Assembly (NCBI GenBank): GCA_934757245.1
Contig: CAKVLH010000005.1
Span: 62,001-126,000, forward strand
DNA from: an uncultured Candidatus Melainabacteria bacterium
GTDB lineage: Bacteria > Cyanobacteriota > Vampirovibrionia > Gastranaerophilales > Gastranaerophilaceae
Direction: 5' to 3'
DNA length: 64,000 nucleotides
Shown: piece by piece, positions 43,604 to 52,199 of the stretch
How the letters are laid out: each line of letters starts with the position of its first letter
Position numbering within the stretch: position 1 is the first letter of the stretch
The notes under the pieces: model-generated
What the model was told of the DNA's origin: nothing
The model's input: the letters and a program-made list of their open reading frames with translations, nothing else
Databases searched by the model: none
Translations under genes and position numbers: made by a program

Positions 43604-44398
43604 ATGAATAAGATTTATAGATTACTTTTGGGAGTATTTTGCTTAATAAGCGCATCTTGCGTTTATGCGGCTGATAGATTTGATATTTTACCGGATTTGC
43701 CGGAACCTTTGGCTAACGCTGCGCAAGCATCTTCTGTATCTACTACCAATGATGCTACTAATACGTTAACAACGCAATCAATCGGACAAGAACCAAATCT
43801 TGTATCTATAGTATTTTCGCTGATTTTTGTTGTTTTGTTGATTTATGCAACAGGAATTATTTACGCAAAATTAAATAAATTAGGTTTGGTAACCTTAAAA
43901 AAACAAATGGGTGAGAATGCAAATTCGCATGTTTCAGTTGTTTCAACAACTCCTTTAGGTAATAATAAATCTTTACATGTCGTTGAACTTGACGGAAAAA
44001 GAATGTTAATTGGAGCATCAACAAATTCAATTCATCTAATTAAAGATTTGGGAAGTTTTCCGCCCGAAGAATTTGAAGAAGGGGAATATTCAAAGATTGA
44101 AATTCCTAATATCAGAATTCCAAAAATTGAAATTCCAAAAATAGAAATTCCCGGATTCACAAAAGTTGTAAGCAAAAAAGTTGCAGAGGACGAAGAAAGC
44201 GCACAGACAAATGAAAAAGAGTCTGACAATTTTGAAATCTCGGATATTTATGTTGAAGATGAAGAAAATTCTGATGGAATTATAGATAAATTGTTCCATA
44301 CTGCGACAGAAGAAACAAATCATGTTGTTGAAGAAAAAGAGAACGAGCATAAAGTTGATCCTGACGAATTTGCTTTGTATAAGAAATATTTGAGCTAA
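43604..44398 (+). CDS. FliO-like membrane protein with IEIP repeats
   Basis: 264 residues: a signal-like helix (1-22), a variable stretch, a membrane helix (about 68-90, SIVFSLIFVVLLIYATGIIYA) and a FliO-type SH3-like domain (VSTTPLGNNKSLHVVELDGK, then LIGASTNSIHLI). Then comes a proline-spaced repeat: IEIPNIRIPKIEIPKIEIPG. The C-terminus is acidic. FliO helps assemble the flagellar export gate FliPQR. No other flagellar gene is in the window and the next genes are sugar enzymes, so a role outside flagella is possible. Confidence 0.7.
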   Translation: MNKIYRLLLGVFCLISASCVYAADRFDILPDLPEPLANAAQASSVSTTNDATNTLTTQSIGQEPNLVSIVFSLIFVVLLIYATGIIYAKLNKLGLVTLKKQMGENANSHVSVVSTTPLGNNKSLHVVELDGKRMLIGASTNSIHLIKDLGSFPPEEFEEGEYSKIEIPNIRIPKIEIPKIEIPGFTKVVSKKVAEDEESAQTNEKESDNFEISDIYVEDEENSDGIIDKLFHTATEETNHVVEEKENEHKVDPDEFALYKKYLS

Positions 44399-44418
44399 AT
44401 GTTTTAAGAGGAGTGCTA

Positions 44419-45288
44419 ATGACTAAGTGTGTGAAAATTGCAAATAAGGTAATTGGCGATGGTTATCCTTGTTTTATAATTGCTGAAATAGGAATTAATC
44501 ATAATGGTTCTGTTAGTTTAGCAAAAAAGATGATAGATATAGCAGTAACAACTGGATGTGATGCTGTTAAATTCCAAAAACGAACAATTGATGTCGTTTA
44601 TACGAAAGAAGAACTGGCAAAAGAAAGAAAAAGTGTATTTGGAAATACTAATGGCGATTTAAAACGTGGTTTGGAATTCGGTGAAGCTGAATATAAAGAA
44701 ATTGATGAATATTGTAAGAAAAAGGGGATAATTTGGTTTGCATCTTGTTGGGATGAAGCTTCTGTTGATTTTATTGAGAAATTTAATGTTCCTTGTTATA
44801 AAATAGCTTCAGCTTCATTAACTGATGATAATTTGCTTAAATATACAAAATCAAAAGGCAAACCTATATTGCTTTCGACGGGCATGAGTACAATGGAAGA
44901 AATTAGACATGCTGTATCAATTTTAGGCGAAGATAATCTTGTTATTTATCATTGTACATCGACTTATCCTTCTGATACCGGAGAAATGAATTTGCGCGTT
45001 ATTCCTGAATTTAAAAAAGAATTTTCTTGCCCAATCGGTTATTCAGGTCATGAAAGAGGGATAACTCCTTCTGTTATAGCTGTTGTCATGGGTGCAAATT
45101 CGGTAGAACGTCATATTACGAATGATAGGACTAACTGGGGGTCAGACCAAGCAGCAAGCCTTGAAACTGCTGGACTTTATCACATGGTAAGAGATATAAG
45201 ACAAGTTCCGATTCTTTTAGGTGATGGAGTAAAAGTTGTTTACGACAGAGAGCTTCCTATTATTGAAAAGTTAAGAAGGGTGCGCTAG
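44419..45288 (+). CDS. NeuB-family nonulosonic acid synthase, short form
   Basis: 289 residues from the ATG at 44419 with AGAGGAG. The TIM-barrel signatures are IIAEIGINHNGSVSLAKKMI, VKFQKRTIDVVYTKEEL, KIASASLTD, LLSTGMSTMEEI, IYHCTSTYPS, IGYSGHERGI and VERHITNDR. It condenses phosphoenolpyruvate with an N-acetylmannosamine- or mannose-type sugar. The usual C-terminal SAF (antifreeze-like) domain of bacterial NeuB is absent. It is followed after one base by a HAD phosphatase, suggesting a phosphorylated product. The exact sugar (Neu5Ac, Kdn or other) cannot be read. Confidence 0.85.
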   Translation: MTKCVKIANKVIGDGYPCFIIAEIGINHNGSVSLAKKMIDIAVTTGCDAVKFQKRTIDVVYTKEELAKERKSVFGNTNGDLKRGLEFGEAEYKEIDEYCKKKGIIWFASCWDEASVDFIEKFNVPCYKIASASLTDDNLLKYTKSKGKPILLSTGMSTMEEIRHAVSILGEDNLVIYHCTSTYPSDTGEMNLRVIPEFKKEFSCPIGYSGHERGITPSVIAVVMGANSVERHITNDRTNWGSDQAASLETAGLYHMVRDIRQVPILLGDGVKVVYDRELPIIEKLRRVR

Positions 45289-45289
45289 T

Positions 45290-45769
45290 ATGACTTTGAA
45301 TTTACCCGATAGTATAAAATTTGTTATTACAGATTTTGACGGAATTGTTACAGACAATTGCGTTTATATTGATTCTAAAGGCGAAATGACACGAAAACTT
45401 AATTTTAAAGATGTAATGGCGTTTTCAATTCTTAGAAAAAACGGGTATCATATTGGAATAATTTCCGGCGAAAAAAATTCAGCAATTGAGATTCTTGCTA
45501 AAAAATTTAATATTGAAGAAGTGCATCAAGGAATTCGAATCAAGATTGATGTTATCAAATCTATAGTTGAACGCTACAATTTAAAAGAAGACGAGTTTGT
45601 TTATATAGGTGATGATATTAATGATGTAGAAGCGCTAAGTTTTGCAAAATATGCGATTACAGTTCCTGATGCAGTTGCAAAAGTAAAAGCAATAAAAGGA
45701 ATTCTGACTACAACTGCCAGAGGTGGAGAAGGCGCGTTTAGAGAAGTTGTTGACAGTATTGTGCGCTAA
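45290..45769 (+). CDS. KdsC-type HAD phosphatase
   Basis: 159 residues, C0-type HAD without cap domain: nucleophile D15 in FVITDFDGIVTDN, GIISGEKNSA (motif II with S), K in the following helix and GDDINDVEAL for motif IV. Relatives dephosphorylate Kdo 8-phosphate or nonulosonate 9-phosphate. The start lies one base after the NeuB-like stop, so the pair probably makes and dephosphorylates the same acid sugar. It could instead be the cell's KdsC for LPS. Confidence 0.88.
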   Translation: MTLNLPDSIKFVITDFDGIVTDNCVYIDSKGEMTRKLNFKDVMAFSILRKNGYHIGIISGEKNSAIEILAKKFNIEEVHQGIRIKIDVIKSIVERYNLKEDEFVYIGDDINDVEALSFAKYAITVPDAVAKVKAIKGILTTTARGGEGAFREVVDSIVR

Positions 45770-45808
45770 AGAGTCTTGTAGTTGTATGTCTAAACAGACG
45801 AGGTAAAA

Positions 45809-47791
45809 ATGAATTTATACGAACTATCCGAAATAGCAGATAAAAGGTTTTCTCATGGAGAAGAAATCCCGCAAAATATTGTTGAAGGGGTTAAAAACAT
45901 TGTTTCAAACGGTGGTTTTATCGGTATGGCACAAATAAATCCGATTGCAGGAAATATAGAATACAACGCCAAAAAAATTGCTAAGTATATTAAATATTCT
46001 TGCAAAATTGGCTTAGATTTAGTTGTGTTTCCGGAACTTGCACTCATGGGTTATCCGATTGAAGATACAATTGATCGACATCCTATTATTGTTGAAGAAA
46101 ATATTAAATGGCTAAAAGGATTAGCAAAAATAACTGTCGGAACAACTGCTCTTGTAGGATTTGTTGAACCTCGAAAAAAAGACGCGGAAGGTAAAAAATA
46201 TTTTAATTCTGTTGCAATTTTAAAAGATGGAAAAATCGCCGGAATTATTAGAAAATCGCTCCTTCCGAATTACTCAGAATTTAATGACTACAGATATATT
46301 GAACCTTCACCGGTAGTAGGAGTTCAACCGACAGAAACTTTGGGTATTTTTGATAAAGATGCGATAAAAGATTGCAGTAAAATTTTTGAGAAATATGGAA
46401 TTTCAATTTGTGAAGATTGTTGGAACAATAAAGAATTTTTTGATAAAAACTTGTACGAAAAAGATCCGATTGACGAACTAGCACAAGAAAATCCCGAAAT
46501 ATTTATTAATTGTTCAGCTTCACCAACAAGAGCCAAAAAAGAGCAATTGAAACACAATATGCTATCATTCATTGCGAAAAAATATGGAACTCCAATTGTT
46601 TATGTTAACCAAGTTGGTGCAATTGATAACAGCTCTTTTGACGGTTCAAGTAGAGTGTTTGATGCGGACGGGAAATTATTAGCAAGAGCAAAATCTTTCG
46701 AAGAACAGTTTTTGATTGTTAATCCGAAAGAAAAAATCGGCAAAATCTATCCGCTTACTAAAGGATTGGATAAATCATTGAATGAACAAAAAGTTTTCAC
46801 GCTGGAATACGAATCCGATTTAGAGAGAACATATAAAACTATTGTTCAGGGAATTCGTGATTACTTTAAAAAATGTGGTTTTAAACGTGCAGTTTTAGGA
46901 TTATCCGGAGGCTTGGATTCTACTGTTTGTGCTGTTCTTTTAGCTGACGCTATTGGTAAAGAAAATGTATTTGGGGTTTCTATGCCATCTCACATCACAA
47001 GTAAAGAAAGCAAATCTGATGCGGAACAATTAGCGCACAATTTGGGTATCAATTTTACAGAGGCGACAATTCGTCCAATGATTGACACCACAACGGAGTG
47101 TTTGAATGAACTGTTTAAGACCGTTGAAAGTAAGTGGGACGGACGTTACAAGACTTCATTTACGCCTGATAATATTCAAGCGCGTTCTAGGGCGATGTTC
47201 TTGTGGGGTATTAGTAATGAATTTGCTTCTTGTATTCCGATTGCAACTTCTGACAAATCAGAATTGTATATGGGTTATGCAACTATAAATGGCGATATGT
47301 CCGGTGGTTTTGCTCCGATTGCGGATGTTCCTAAGACAAAACTCTTTGCATTTGCGCGTTGGATGAATGCTAACCGCGAGGACAAGAATGCTATTCCGGA
47401 GGCAATTATTCTTAAAAAACCGGGGGCAGAACTTGCAATTGACCCTAAAACAGGAAAACCGCTTATTGCAGAAGATGCACTTATGCCTTACGAATTCTTG
47501 GATGAAATTATTTGGCGTGTTGAAAACAAAAACGAAGGTTATCATGACCTTTTAGAGACAGAGTTTGTTTATGAAAAGCATAATCAAGTTTCTAAAGAAC
47601 AAAAGATTGAATGGCTTGATAAATTCTTCAGACGAATGTCTACAGCGCTTTATAAATGGTCGATTTTACCACCTTCTGTTATTGTAGAATCTCGTTCTAT
47701 CAATAAATATGATTACAGACAACCGATTACATCTTCACGAATTAATTATAAAGGTGTTGAAGATGATTATATTGAAACCAGCTTGCAATAA
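45809..47791 (+). CDS. nadE: Glutamine-dependent NAD+ synthetase
   Basis: 660 residues in the two-domain form. The nitrilase-type amidase (residues 30-310) has its triad Glu in VVFPELALMG, Lys in IIRKSLLPN and Cys in SICEDCWNN. The synthetase domain has the PP-loop LGLSGGLDSTVCAV near residue 363, then ATSDKSELYMGYATINGD. It adenylates and amidates nicotinate adenine dinucleotide to NAD using glutamine. GAGGT precedes the ATG. A stand-alone gene next to the nonulosonate pair. Confidence 0.96.
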   Translation: MNLYELSEIADKRFSHGEEIPQNIVEGVKNIVSNGGFIGMAQINPIAGNIEYNAKKIAKYIKYSCKIGLDLVVFPELALMGYPIEDTIDRHPIIVEENIKWLKGLAKITVGTTALVGFVEPRKKDAEGKKYFNSVAILKDGKIAGIIRKSLLPNYSEFNDYRYIEPSPVVGVQPTETLGIFDKDAIKDCSKIFEKYGISICEDCWNNKEFFDKNLYEKDPIDELAQENPEIFINCSASPTRAKKEQLKHNMLSFIAKKYGTPIVYVNQVGAIDNSSFDGSSRVFDADGKLLARAKSFEEQFLIVNPKEKIGKIYPLTKGLDKSLNEQKVFTLEYESDLERTYKTIVQGIRDYFKKCGFKRAVLGLSGGLDSTVCAVLLADAIGKENVFGVSMPSHITSKESKSDAEQLAHNLGINFTEATIRPMIDTTTECLNELFKTVESKWDGRYKTSFTPDNIQARSRAMFLWGISNEFASCIPIATSDKSELYMGYATINGDMSGGFAPIADVPKTKLFAFARWMNANREDKNAIPEAIILKKPGAELAIDPKTGKPLIAEDALMPYEFLDEIIWRVENKNEGYHDLLETEFVYEKHNQVSKEQKIEWLDKFFRRMSTALYKWSILPPSVIVESRSINKYDYRQPITSSRINYKGVEDDYIETSLQ

Positions 47792-47799
47792 TCAACTGC

Positions 47800-48471
47800 T
47801 TATTGATTGTTGAATCCCGGTGAAGTTAATGGTAAATTTTTGTAACCTTCATTGGCGAAAACGGTTTTCTTAATATACTTATTTGTATGATTACCTTTTT
47901 CTAAAAGTTGTTTTAAAACATTTTCTCTTGTAACAAGAGTAGATTCCAAGTTGTTTGATTCCGGATAACGTTTAAGAATTTCTGTCCAAACAATTGCTTC
48001 CATTGTCCAAGCATAAGTTTCTTCACTTAGAGAATTATATTCATCTTGGTGTAAAGCTTCGTGCGCAAGTAGTGCTGCTAAAGCTCCCGGAGGTGCATAT
48101 TCATGTTTAGGGTTGATATAAACGTACAAACGTCCTCTTTTTTTCCAACCAACAGCATCAAATGTTGCATAGGCTTCATTTATTTCGGATAAATCTTTAA
48201 ACATAACTTTGACAGGCATTTGAGTAACGTTGTATCCTAATAAAGCTTTGCGTGAGAATTCTCCTGATGTATCTTTTAACATGTCTAAAGCCACATGAAA
48301 AATTTGTTCGTTTGAAATATCTTTATATTCATCAGAAATGCTATTTATGTATTCTTGGGTGTATTTAGCCGGTAATTTTACGTTAGAAGGAACCGGCTCA
48401 TAGGATTTTGCAAAAACTGGTGTAATTGCAAGACTAAGAAAAATTGCTAAACTAATAAGTCGTCTTTTCAT
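47800..48471 (-). CDS. Secreted zinc-protease-like protein (HEALH)
   Basis: 223 residues from the ATG at 48471 (GAGGATGG upstream); the longer frame to 48636 is rejected because it runs through an interspersed repeat. A signal peptide ends PVFA before KSYEP. The motif LLAHEALHQDEYNS near residue 134 gives an HExxH zinc site, with downstream Glu in EETYAW that could be the third ligand. The family is not recognised. It is probably a periplasmic or secreted metallopeptidase. Monocistronic, convergent with nadE. Confidence 0.7.
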   Translation of the reverse strand: MKRRLISLAIFLSLAITPVFAKSYEPVPSNVKLPAKYTQEYINSISDEYKDISNEQIFHVALDMLKDTSGEFSRKALLGYNVTQMPVKVMFKDLSEINEAYATFDAVGWKKRGRLYVYINPKHEYAPPGALAALLAHEALHQDEYNSLSEETYAWTMEAIVWTEILKRYPESNNLESTLVTRENVLKQLLEKGNHTNKYIKKTVFANEGYKNLPLTSPGFNNQ

Positions 48472-48567
48472 AAAACCATCCTCTACTTTTATATTATTAT
48501 ATACTTTCAGTTTAGCAAAAGTCAAAAAGTGTTTGATTTTTTTTACTATCTGGGGTGGTTTATATTT

Positions 48568-48630
48568 ATAACACCCTCTCCCGCCTTCAGCACCCTCTCC
48601 ATGTAGAATTGATAAAAGGATAGGGGAGCT
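48568..48630. repeat. Interspersed CACCCTCTCC repeat, copy 3
   Basis: It opens TATAACACCCTCTCCCGCCT and closes GGATAGGGGAGC, nearly identical to the first 60 bases of copy 1 at 21038. It lies between the lipid-kinase operon end and the protease gene, and creates a false N-terminal extension for the latter. Confidence 0.7.
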
Positions 48631-48652
48631 GGACATTTAAACAGAAATTAGA

Positions 48653-49507
48653 TTAGCACGAATAAATATTAATTAAATCCTTCATAATTCCAAAATCTAA
48701 ATCTTCAGTAAATTTTGTTTTTTCTCCATCAATATGAGCCAAACTATAATTATTTTTAATCTTAAAACCTTTAGCCTTAATGTATTCTGCAATTCGTGAA
48801 TTTGTTTTTAAGTTCAACAATATCTTTAAAAATTCAAAGAAAAACAATATCGGATTTTGAGTTTTTAGTATAAAAATATCAAACAAACCGTCATCTAATT
48901 TTGAATTCTTTGCAATCGAAAACAAACTCTTATACATATTTCCTGCATTTGCAACAATAATACAAGAAGCCTTAATTGTTCGCATTTCATTATTTATAAT
49001 TACTGAATACTCTTTATTTTTAAGTCTTAGTGCAAAAATTATTCCGGCAATAAAGTAGGCAAAATATCCAAATTTATTCTTTAATGATTGAGGAGTTTTT
49101 CCGATTATATCAGCGTCATACCCTAGCCCACAACGAAGAACAGAAAGTTTGTTATTAACTGTCATAACATCAATTTTAGTGGTATTTTCTATATCAATAA
49201 CTTTCAAAGCCTTTGACACATTATTTATCCCAAGATTTGCCACTAACAAGTTTGCTGTACCTGTAGGAATGATTCCTAAAGTTTTATTTGTATTAACTAA
49301 ATATGGCAAAACCTTGTTAACTGTTCCATCTCCGCCTACAACTAGAATTGTGTCAAAGGTTTCCATATCAACGTCTTGCAATTCATCAATAGTTATAAAT
49401 TGAAAACGTGTTTGTTTTTTCAAAAGCAATGTTTGAATCTTTCGCCTGTATTTTATGGCTCGTTTTCTTCCGGCACTAAAATTTGATACAACAAGAACGT
49501 TATTCAT
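48653..49507 (-). CDS. Diacylglycerol kinase family lipid kinase
   Basis: 284 residues. The catalytic domain has VVGGDGTVNKVLP near residue 57 and GIIPTGTANLLVANLGI, the DgkB/YegS signature. The C-terminal half is the beta-sandwich (GYDADIIGKTP, KLDDGLFDIFI). It would phosphorylate diacylglycerol or another lipid alcohol. It overlaps the PAP2 gene by eight bases, giving a phosphatase-kinase pair on lipids. Third gene of radical SAM-PAP2-DAGK. Confidence 0.9.
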   Translation of the reverse strand: MNNVLVVSNFSAGRKRAIKYRRKIQTLLLKKQTRFQFITIDELQDVDMETFDTILVVGGDGTVNKVLPYLVNTNKTLGIIPTGTANLLVANLGINNVSKALKVIDIENTTKIDVMTVNNKLSVLRCGLGYDADIIGKTPQSLKNKFGYFAYFIAGIIFALRLKNKEYSVIINNEMRTIKASCIIVANAGNMYKSLFSIAKNSKLDDGLFDIFILKTQNPILFFFEFLKILLNLKTNSRIAEYIKAKGFKIKNNYSLAHIDGEKTKFTEDLDFGIMKDLINIYSC

Positions 49508-50111
49508 TATCTACTCCTTTTGAAAAAAGTTTTGTGTAAATAGATAACAAAAATAACCCCAATATATACGCCCCGATTACATCTGTCGGATTGTGGACTC
49601 CAAGCCAAATTCTTGAAATCCCGACAAACAAAATCCAAATTATGGATAGAATAATGCCAACAAATAGCCAAACTTTGTTTTTGCAATACTTATGAATAAA
49701 ATAAATCACCATTCCCCATAGGCACATTGTAACCAAACTATGGCTTGAAACATAACTAAAACTATGCGGGTGAATTACAAGTTGAATTTCAAATGGCGGT
49801 CTTGGTCGATGTACAAGTGGTTTAATTATACAGTTCAATAGAAACGTAACAAGCGGAATTGAGCATAAAAAGACGATTGATTTATACTCTCTTTTCTTGA
49901 AAAACAAAATACTTCCAACAATCAAAGGCAGAGCAATCATTATTGAATACAATTTGCAATCAGGAAGTAACGGAATCCACAAAGGCAGATTTTTCAAAAC
50001 ACATTGCAAATGCAAAATGAAAGCCTTGTCCCATAAATTTATTATGGGACAAGATTTCACTATTATTGAAAAAATTATAAATATTGCAAGTAGCAACAAT
50101 GATTTTTTCAT
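49500..50111 (-). CDS. PAP2 family membrane phosphatase
   Basis: 203 residues from the ATG at 50111, one base past the preceding stop; the longer frame inside the radical SAM gene is rejected. Five or six hydrophobic helices. Active-site motifs: KPLVHRPRPP, SYVSSHSLVT (SSHS in place of PSGH) and GISRIWLGVHNPTDVIGA. It removes phosphate from phosphatidic acid or undecaprenyl pyrophosphate on the outer face. Coupled to the lipid kinase gene downstream. Confidence 0.9.
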   Translation of the reverse strand: MKKSLLLLAIFIIFSIIVKSCPIINLWDKAFILHLQCVLKNLPLWIPLLPDCKLYSIMIALPLIVGSILFFKKREYKSIVFLCSIPLVTFLLNCIIKPLVHRPRPPFEIQLVIHPHSFSYVSSHSLVTMCLWGMVIYFIHKYCKNKVWLFVGIILSIIWILFVGISRIWLGVHNPTDVIGAYILGLFLLSIYTKLFSKGVDNE

Positions 50112-50112
50112 A

Positions 50113-51627
50113 TTATTTTCCACAACCTGCACAATGTCCTGAACATTTGTGTATAGGCTTTTCTTTTGAGCAGAAATTATCTCTATCAACGTAATATTCG
50201 CCTTCTAGAGGGAAAATCGTCATCCAAAGATTATTTCTCCAGTCTTCGTCAAGAATCTCCTTAACTTCTTCTGAATACTTGTCGATTTCAGAAGTAATTT
50301 TAGGGTCAGTCAAATACGCAGCCGCATTTTCGTGAGTTTCGTAAGGTTTGAATTCTTGATAATATTTTCTCAAAACGTCAGGTCTATCTACTATCATACA
50401 AGGTCTAAGCATATTTCCGTCTTCGTAAGGAATACCATCTCTAATAGCTTTCATAAACGGAGCAGCAAGAGCTTCTGTAAGAGTGCAATTTTTAACATTA
50501 TGTGTTGCCAAGTGAACAAAAGTACAAGGTTCAACATCTCCATTTGGATTAACGTGAACATATTGTCTTCCGCCTGCAATACAACCCATCATTTCAGGAC
50601 CGTCCCCCCAGAAATCTACAGTCATCATAGGAAGCGTATTTCTTGCGTTGTAAACTGCTTTCAAAATTTGTTGTCTTTGCTTTGCATTAGGAACTAAACT
50701 TACGTCCGGACTATCACCAACCGGCACATAGTGGAAGAACCAAGACCACAAACAGCCTTTGTCTGATAACATTTTCATGAATTCATCTGATGTTACTTCA
50801 TCACAGCTTTTTGATGTTGCCGTAATACTTGCACCAAAGAATACACCTGCTTCTCGCAACATATCCATTTTTTGCATTACCATATCAAAACAACCTTCAC
50901 CACGAACGGCATCGTTATCTTCTTTTAATCCCCAGAGAGAAAACATTGGGTGAACGTTTCCTAATTTTTGGAGTTTTTTCACAACTTTTTCAGTAATTAA
51001 AGAGCCGTTTGTGAATGTAATAAACGCACAATCGTTAAATTCTTCCGCAAGTTCCAAGAATTCTTTTCTTGCAAAAGGTTCGCCACCAACAACAGGAATA
51101 ATGTGAATTCCCATAACATCTCGAGCTTCTGTAAAGATTTCTCTCCATTTTTCTTTTGAAATGTCATCATTTACACTGTACTCATGAGCCCAACAACCTT
51201 TACAATGGAAGTTACATCTTTTTGTGATTGAAGATAACAAAACTGTTGGTGGGAAAAATCCGTTCTTTTCGTTGAACTCAGAGCGTTTTCTCAAATTATC
51301 ACCATAATATCCGTTAACAAAAAAGTTTTTAATCCATTTGTTACGGCAGTTTGGGTGTAATTCTGTCAAAATCTTTTTCCACCACAAAAGATGCGGATGT
51401 TCTGATTCAAATAACCATTGCATTCTTCTTGCGTGGTTTATTCCGCCTTTAGAACCGGCGATTTTTTCAAAGATTTTTGCAAGGTTGATAAGCTTTTGCT
51501 TGCTGTAATGTTTGCCCAAATAATTTAACGTTTGGTCAATCACAAAATTATTGAATTTCAGTTTTAATCCGTCAAAACAGCCCATTGAATTTGACTGCCA
51601 AACAGTTGATTGTTTTTCTACTCTCAT
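50113..51627 (-). CDS. Radical SAM protein with C-terminal cysteine cluster
   Basis: 504 residues, AGGAAATG region start. After about 125 helical residues, the radical SAM core opens with TKRCNFHCKGCWAHEYS (CxxxCxxC) and VVGGEPFARKEFLEL. A SPASM-like region (CIAGGRQYVHVNPNGDVEPC) follows. The C-terminus ends CSGHCAGCGK, an extra Cys cluster. It resembles proteins that sit with lipid genes and may alter a lipid or quinone head group. Its operon with PAP2 and DAG kinase supports a lipid-related reaction; the substrate is unknown. Confidence 0.85.
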   Translation of the reverse strand: MRVEKQSTVWQSNSMGCFDGLKLKFNNFVIDQTLNYLGKHYSKQKLINLAKIFEKIAGSKGGINHARRMQWLFESEHPHLLWWKKILTELHPNCRNKWIKNFFVNGYYGDNLRKRSEFNEKNGFFPPTVLLSSITKRCNFHCKGCWAHEYSVNDDISKEKWREIFTEARDVMGIHIIPVVGGEPFARKEFLELAEEFNDCAFITFTNGSLITEKVVKKLQKLGNVHPMFSLWGLKEDNDAVRGEGCFDMVMQKMDMLREAGVFFGASITATSKSCDEVTSDEFMKMLSDKGCLWSWFFHYVPVGDSPDVSLVPNAKQRQQILKAVYNARNTLPMMTVDFWGDGPEMMGCIAGGRQYVHVNPNGDVEPCTFVHLATHNVKNCTLTEALAAPFMKAIRDGIPYEDGNMLRPCMIVDRPDVLRKYYQEFKPYETHENAAAYLTDPKITSEIDKYSEEVKEILDEDWRNNLWMTIFPLEGEYYVDRDNFCSKEKPIHKCSGHCAGCGK

Positions 51628-51749
51628 TTCCTATCCTTTCCTCATAATTTATAAAGCATTTTAATTATCTCATAAATATTAAAGATTATACAATATCTAG
51701 CCATATGGCTAATATTATTAAATACACATAATTTTTTATTAAAAGAAAT

Positions 51750-51848
51750 TATATTTGAGATATTATAATTAAAAAAGAGGAGTAATTTATGCAACAAAAC
51801 ATGTATTACATGCAACCCGATGAACTTGATGAAGACTTAAATATAGAT
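51750..51848 (+). repeat. 99-bp inverted duplicate of the wzz 5' region, left copy
   Basis: It matches the reverse complement of 56714-56812 with about four mismatches over 99 bases. It covers the promoter-proximal AT-rich stretch, the AGAGGAG ribosome site and the first 20 codons of wzz. The two copies point toward each other and enclose the heptose genes and wzz itself. Confidence 0.9.
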
Positions 51849-51872
51849 ATAATTAGACAGGCTATTGTTTAA
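51789..51872 (+). pseudogene. Truncated wzz start (27 codons)
   Basis: From ATG 51789 the frame reads MQQNMYYMQPDELDEDLNID, as in the full Wzz-like protein at 55412-56773, then diverges (IIRQAIV) and stops at 51872. The intact ribosome site means it may still be translated as a short peptide. It is a remnant of duplication or inversion. Confidence 0.85.
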
Positions 51873-52075
51873 CCCAAGTAATCTTTAACAACCTGCCTCA
51901 ATTGTAAATATAACACGGAAACTTCAGCTTTCCTCAAACTGATTTAAATTTCAAAGTACCGTCAAGGTTTTAATAATCTCCAAGTATTCTATAAAGAACA
52001 TAAAAAATATATTCCTAAAGAATGTGATATTGATCTGTTAGAAGATATTATTTAAATCGCTAGAATTCGTAAAAC
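51873..52075 (+). pseudogene. Possible decayed AraC-type regulator fragment
   Basis: In shifting frames one can read NLQQPASIVNIT, RKLQLSSN and YRQGFNNLQVFYKEHKKYIP, which resemble the two helix-turn-helix units of AraC-family regulators, broken by stops at about 51886 and 51946. The last frame ends LLEDII at about 52053. This is weak evidence; the stretch may be neutral sequence. The rest of the 570-base gap 51628-52199 has only the repeat and the AGGAG site of the next gene. Confidence 0.25.
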
Positions 52076-52199
52076 TCCCATATTAACTTTTTTGTTTAAG
52101 TTTCTAGTCATCTATATTTTTAACAGCTGTTATTAAGAATTATAAGTTTGTGATATAATTAAATAGTCTTTTATCATGTGTTCATAAATAGGAGAATTT

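Noticed and set aside
48472..48636. 55-codon N-terminal extension of the zinc-protease-like gene
   Set aside because: It reads through an interspersed repeat; the ATG at 48471 has a ribosome site and a signal peptide.
50112..50189. 26-codon extension of the PAP2 gene into the radical SAM gene
   Set aside because: The ATG at 50111 follows the upstream stop directly and starts the first membrane helix.
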